From assembly GCA_016342355.1 (NCBI GenBank), contig JAEINP010000016.1:24547-88546 (forward strand): a DNA stretch of 64,000 nt. The letters run 5' to 3'. This stretch comes from Desulfatibacillum sp. (GTDB taxonomy: Bacteria > Desulfobacterota > Desulfobacteria > Desulfobacterales > Desulfatibacillaceae). The notes under the pieces are model-generated. The model did not search any database. It was not told the origin of the DNA and saw only the letters and a program-made list of their open reading frames with translations. The translations under genes were made by a program, and so were the position numbers. Shown here piece after piece: positions 61,548 to 64,000 of this stretch. Position 1 is the first letter of the stretch; each line of letters begins with the position of its first letter.

Positions 61548-63029
61548 ATGCGCCTTGCATTTGTCTTCAATCCCTTTTCCTACAAACTGCACGAAGAAAA
61601 TCTTCGGATTGTACAGCGTTATTTTGGGCTGTTCCCTCCCCTTTCCATAGCGTGGGTGGCGGCCATCGCCGAACGGGCGGGCCATGATGTGATCATCATA
61701 GACGCCCGGACCCTGCGTTTGGGGCCGGACGAGGTGATTGAGCGGCTCAAGGCCTTTCGCCCGGACATGGTGGGGTTCATGATGACCACCTACATGTTTC
61801 GGGAAACCCTGCAATGGATCAGGCATGTGAAGGAAAACCTGCCTAGCGTAAAAACCATTGTCGGGGGGTATAACCTGCGGGTCTATCCCCAGGAGTCTGT
61901 CATGCCCGAAGAGATAGATTTCGGGTGCTTTAATTCCGCCTACCATACGGTCCCCGGATTGTTGGAGGCATTGGAAAACAACTGTGATTTGTCGGATGTC
62001 CCGGGCCTGATCTACAAAAAAGGGTCCAAAATCGTTCAGACAGACTACGGCCCGGAACCCCATTTCAACGATTATCCCAACCCGGCCAGGCACTTGCTGC
62101 CTAACGAGCTTTATGCGGAATTTCCCACGGAGCGGAAAAATTTCACGGTCATGGTCACCAGCAAGGGCTGTCCCATGAACTGCCTGTTCTGCGAGGCCAG
62201 GAGCACTCCCTACAATCCCCGGAGCATCCAGACCGTGGTGGATGAAATCCAGGAATGCTATGATGTCCATGGGGTGCGGGAAATCGATATTTTCGACTAC
62301 GAATTTCTGGTGGACCGAAAACGGGCCATGGGCATTTGCGAGGAGATTATTCGCAGAGACATAGACATCCTGTGGGCCTGCCGGGCCAGGATCGATTCCC
62401 TGGACGAGGACCTGCTGGCCCGCATGAAGGAATCGGGCTGCGGCAGGGTGTATTTGGGAATGGAGTCCGGGCTTCAGGAAATGCTGGACAAGGTCAACAA
62501 GGGCATCACCATTGAGCAGGTGCGCCGGGCCGTGGACATGACCAAGGCCCATGGCATCAAGACTCTGGGATTTTTCATGACCGGCCTGCCCGGAGAAACC
62601 CGGCAGACGTTAAAGGAAACCGTGAAATTCGCCACCAGCCTGGGCCTGGATTATGTCCAGTTTTCCAAAACCACGGCCAAGCCCCTGACCTCCATGTGGT
62701 ACGATATGGTCAAGGAATCGGGCTATGATTACTGGAAGGAATACATTTTGGGGAATGCCGAAGAAGCCCCCCTGCCCCGGCCCTGGACCGAGCTTTCCAA
62801 CGACGAGATCGACCGGTTGACAAAAAAGGCCTATCAAAGATTTCATTCCAGGCCCTTTTTTCTGCTCAAACATGCCATGGCCGTGCGTTCCTTTGATGAG
62901 TTCAAACGGAAATTCCTGGCCTGGCTGGAAATGCAGTTCAGACAGGAATCCATATCCCGGCCGGATCAGCATTTTGTGGCGTACGAGGAAAACCGGCGCA
63001 AAAGAAAAAAACTCCGAAAAAAGACCTGA
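61548..63029 (+). CDS. Cobalamin-type radical SAM protein
   Basis: A 493-residue enzyme. The N-terminal half (about 1-185) is a B12-binding-like Rossmann domain (LFPPLSIAWVAAIAERAGHDV, VGGYNLRVYPQESV), without the DxHxxG histidine, as in base-off enzymes. The radical SAM domain has the 4Fe-4S motif C208-x3-C212-x2-C215 (CPMNCLFC) and later GFFMTGLPGETRQT. Such enzymes carry out methylation, ring formation or other radical chemistry. The gene starts 236 bases after the small protein gene and is followed nine bases later by a second radical SAM gene. Confidence 0.9.
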   Translation: MRLAFVFNPFSYKLHEENLRIVQRYFGLFPPLSIAWVAAIAERAGHDVIIIDARTLRLGPDEVIERLKAFRPDMVGFMMTTYMFRETLQWIRHVKENLPSVKTIVGGYNLRVYPQESVMPEEIDFGCFNSAYHTVPGLLEALENNCDLSDVPGLIYKKGSKIVQTDYGPEPHFNDYPNPARHLLPNELYAEFPTERKNFTVMVTSKGCPMNCLFCEARSTPYNPRSIQTVVDEIQECYDVHGVREIDIFDYEFLVDRKRAMGICEEIIRRDIDILWACRARIDSLDEDLLARMKESGCGRVYLGMESGLQEMLDKVNKGITIEQVRRAVDMTKAHGIKTLGFFMTGLPGETRQTLKETVKFATSLGLDYVQFSKTTAKPLTSMWYDMVKESGYDYWKEYILGNAEEAPLPRPWTELSNDEIDRLTKKAYQRFHSRPFFLLKHAMAVRSFDEFKRKFLAWLEMQFRQESISRPDQHFVAYEENRRKRKKLRKKT

Positions 63030-63038
63030 CAGGCGGCT

Positions 63039-64000
63039 ATGAACATTGTCTTGGTTTATAAGGGACGGTATGTGATTCGCCAGGCCCTGGACCTGGAAAC
63101 CCTGGCTGCCGTTTTAAAGGCCGGGGGACACGAGGTGAGTCTGGTTCACGATCCCGACACTTTTGGCCTTACAGACAACGTGCTGCAGGTTCCGACCCTC
63201 TCCCGCAGGTTTTCGTCCCCAGCAAAGATTGCACAAAGAATTCTATCCAAACGACCTGCCGCAGTGGTGTTTTCCGCCCTGCCCAACACCCTGGATTTTT
63301 GCCTGCATGTGGCGGAGCTTGTAAAATCGCGCCTGAATGCCCCATCGGTTTTTTTAGGTCTCCATCCCACCCTGGCCCCGGAATATGTCATTGCCCAGAG
63401 GGCGGTGAATTTTGTCATCGAGGGAGAGGCGGAAACGGCCCTGCCCGCCCTGCTAGACGCACTGGACAGGGGAGATAGCCCGAAACAGATAGACGGCCTG
63501 TGGTGGCGGGACGGCCAGGATGTCCGGCATAATCCTTCGGGGCCGCCCGTGGACCTGGACGCCCTGCCCCTGCCGGACAAGGATCTTTTCGCCCCCCAGG
63601 AAACACACAGTTACAGCTATGCGGCCATGGTCAGTCGGGGTTGCCCTTTTTCCTGCACCTATTGCGAGGAAACCTGCCTCAAGGCAAAACACGGGCCGAG
63701 ATATTACCGCAGAAAAAGCGTGGATTCGGTCATGGCGGAGCTGGTTGCAGCCAAGGCGAAGTATAAATTCCGGGAGGTCATTTTCAAGGATTCCTATCTT
63801 TCCGGGGATGAAGTCTGGCTGGCCCGGCTTATGGAGGAATACCGGCAAAAAATCGGGCTTCCGTTCAAATGCTTCTGCACCATCTCAGGTTTCACGGAAA
63901 ACACGGCCCGATTGTTAAAGGACGGGGGCTGCTACGGCATTGAATTCGGACTCCAGACCTGGAACGAACAAATCCGCCGGGATGTGCTCAACCGCAAGGA
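63039..64000 (+). CDS. Cobalamin-type radical SAM protein (partial, runs off the window)
   Basis: The frame opens at ATG 63039 and continues past base 64000 (320 full codons seen). An N-terminal B12-binding-like domain (about 1-140, VVFSALPNTLDFCLHVAELVK, FLGLHPTLAPE) is followed by the radical SAM motif C202-x3-C206-x2-C209 (CPFSCTYC). The two radical SAM proteins share architecture but little sequence, so they probably perform different steps on one product. Confidence 0.9.
   Translation, partial: MNIVLVYKGRYVIRQALDLETLAAVLKAGGHEVSLVHDPDTFGLTDNVLQVPTLSRRFSSPAKIAQRILSKRPAAVVFSALPNTLDFCLHVAELVKSRLNAPSVFLGLHPTLAPEYVIAQRAVNFVIEGEAETALPALLDALDRGDSPKQIDGLWWRDGQDVRHNPSGPPVDLDALPLPDKDLFAPQETHSYSYAAMVSRGCPFSCTYCEETCLKAKHGPRYYRRKSVDSVMAELVAAKAKYKFREVIFKDSYLSGDEVWLARLMEEYRQKIGLPFKCFCTISGFTENTARLLKDGGCYGIEFGLQTWNEQIRRDVLNRK

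Noticed and set aside
1..64000. CRISPR array, insertion sequence, prophage or integrase
   Set aside because: No regularly spaced short repeats, transposase or phage-like genes were seen; the only strong repeats are inside two protein genes.

Overview
The window looks like chromosomal DNA from a strictly anaerobic, motile, Gram-negative member of the Desulfobacterota, probably a Desulfobacterales-type sulfate reducer. That placement is inferred from gene content: a ferredoxin-linked 2-oxoacid oxidoreductase with its own ferredoxin next to ATP-type PEP carboxykinase, many sigma-54 style signalling genes, DASS-type carboxylate/anion transporters, a DUF2284 metal-site protein, a rhomboid protease with TPRs, and lipoproteins with a normal lipobox. 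No rRNA, tRNA, insertion sequence, integrase or CRISPR array was seen.

Layout. 1-3690: envelope glycosylation genes (a truncated membrane protein and GT2 on the minus strand; DUF2304 and two GT4 glycosyltransferases on the plus strand). 3693-5581: a membrane protein and an acyltransferase-like protein. 5694-10913: central carbon metabolism, with pckA facing a P-loop ATPase-korDABC operon. 11120-14497: an amino-methyltransferase with a long Arg/Gly-rich repeat tail, a DUF3124 exported protein and an MFS transporter. 14510-18229: one very large, glycine-rich secreted protein with a dockerin-like end and a perfectly duplicated 611-base block. 18634-35637: a signalling and transport island. It contains two paralogous sets of sensor kinase, response regulator and DASS transporter, plus a central kinase/NtrC-type sigma-54 activator pair, a REC-CBS protein, a REC-kinase fusion and a diguanylate cyclase. 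36195-37487: a FliD-like protein behind a sigma-28-type promoter. 37532-49879: mixed housekeeping genes (AI-2E exporter family, zinc-finger/TPR membrane protein, rhomboid, GAF kinase, REC-TPR regulator, ABC-F, DUF1015, SUI1). 49925-56176: a BON lipoprotein, two large hybrid kinases and a TetR regulator opposite a crotonase (56554-57414). 58122-64000: a plus-strand gene set with a circularly permuted ATP-grasp-like protein, a sulfotransferase, a small unknown protein and two cobalamin-type radical SAM enzymes; it runs off the window.

How it works together. In the island I can read four sites with sigma-54 spacing (GG-N10-GC), one before each of four transcription units: 24563-24579 (minus), 25108-25124 (plus), 28292-28308 (plus) and 35714-35730 (minus). 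About 110-165 bases upstream of each there is a TTTAC-N5-GTAAA-like dyad, exact at two sites and degenerate at two. The only sigma-54 activator in the window (26719-28155) lies among them. The simplest reading is one local regulon in which the activator controls both DASS transport operons, its own operon and the diguanylate cyclase.

The second candidate system is the 58122-64000 set. Its mix of an ATP-dependent ligase fold, sulfotransferase, small protein and two B12-radical SAM enzymes suggests an undescribed modified metabolite or peptide, but the product cannot be read from sequence. All family names come from motifs read by eye; no database search was run.
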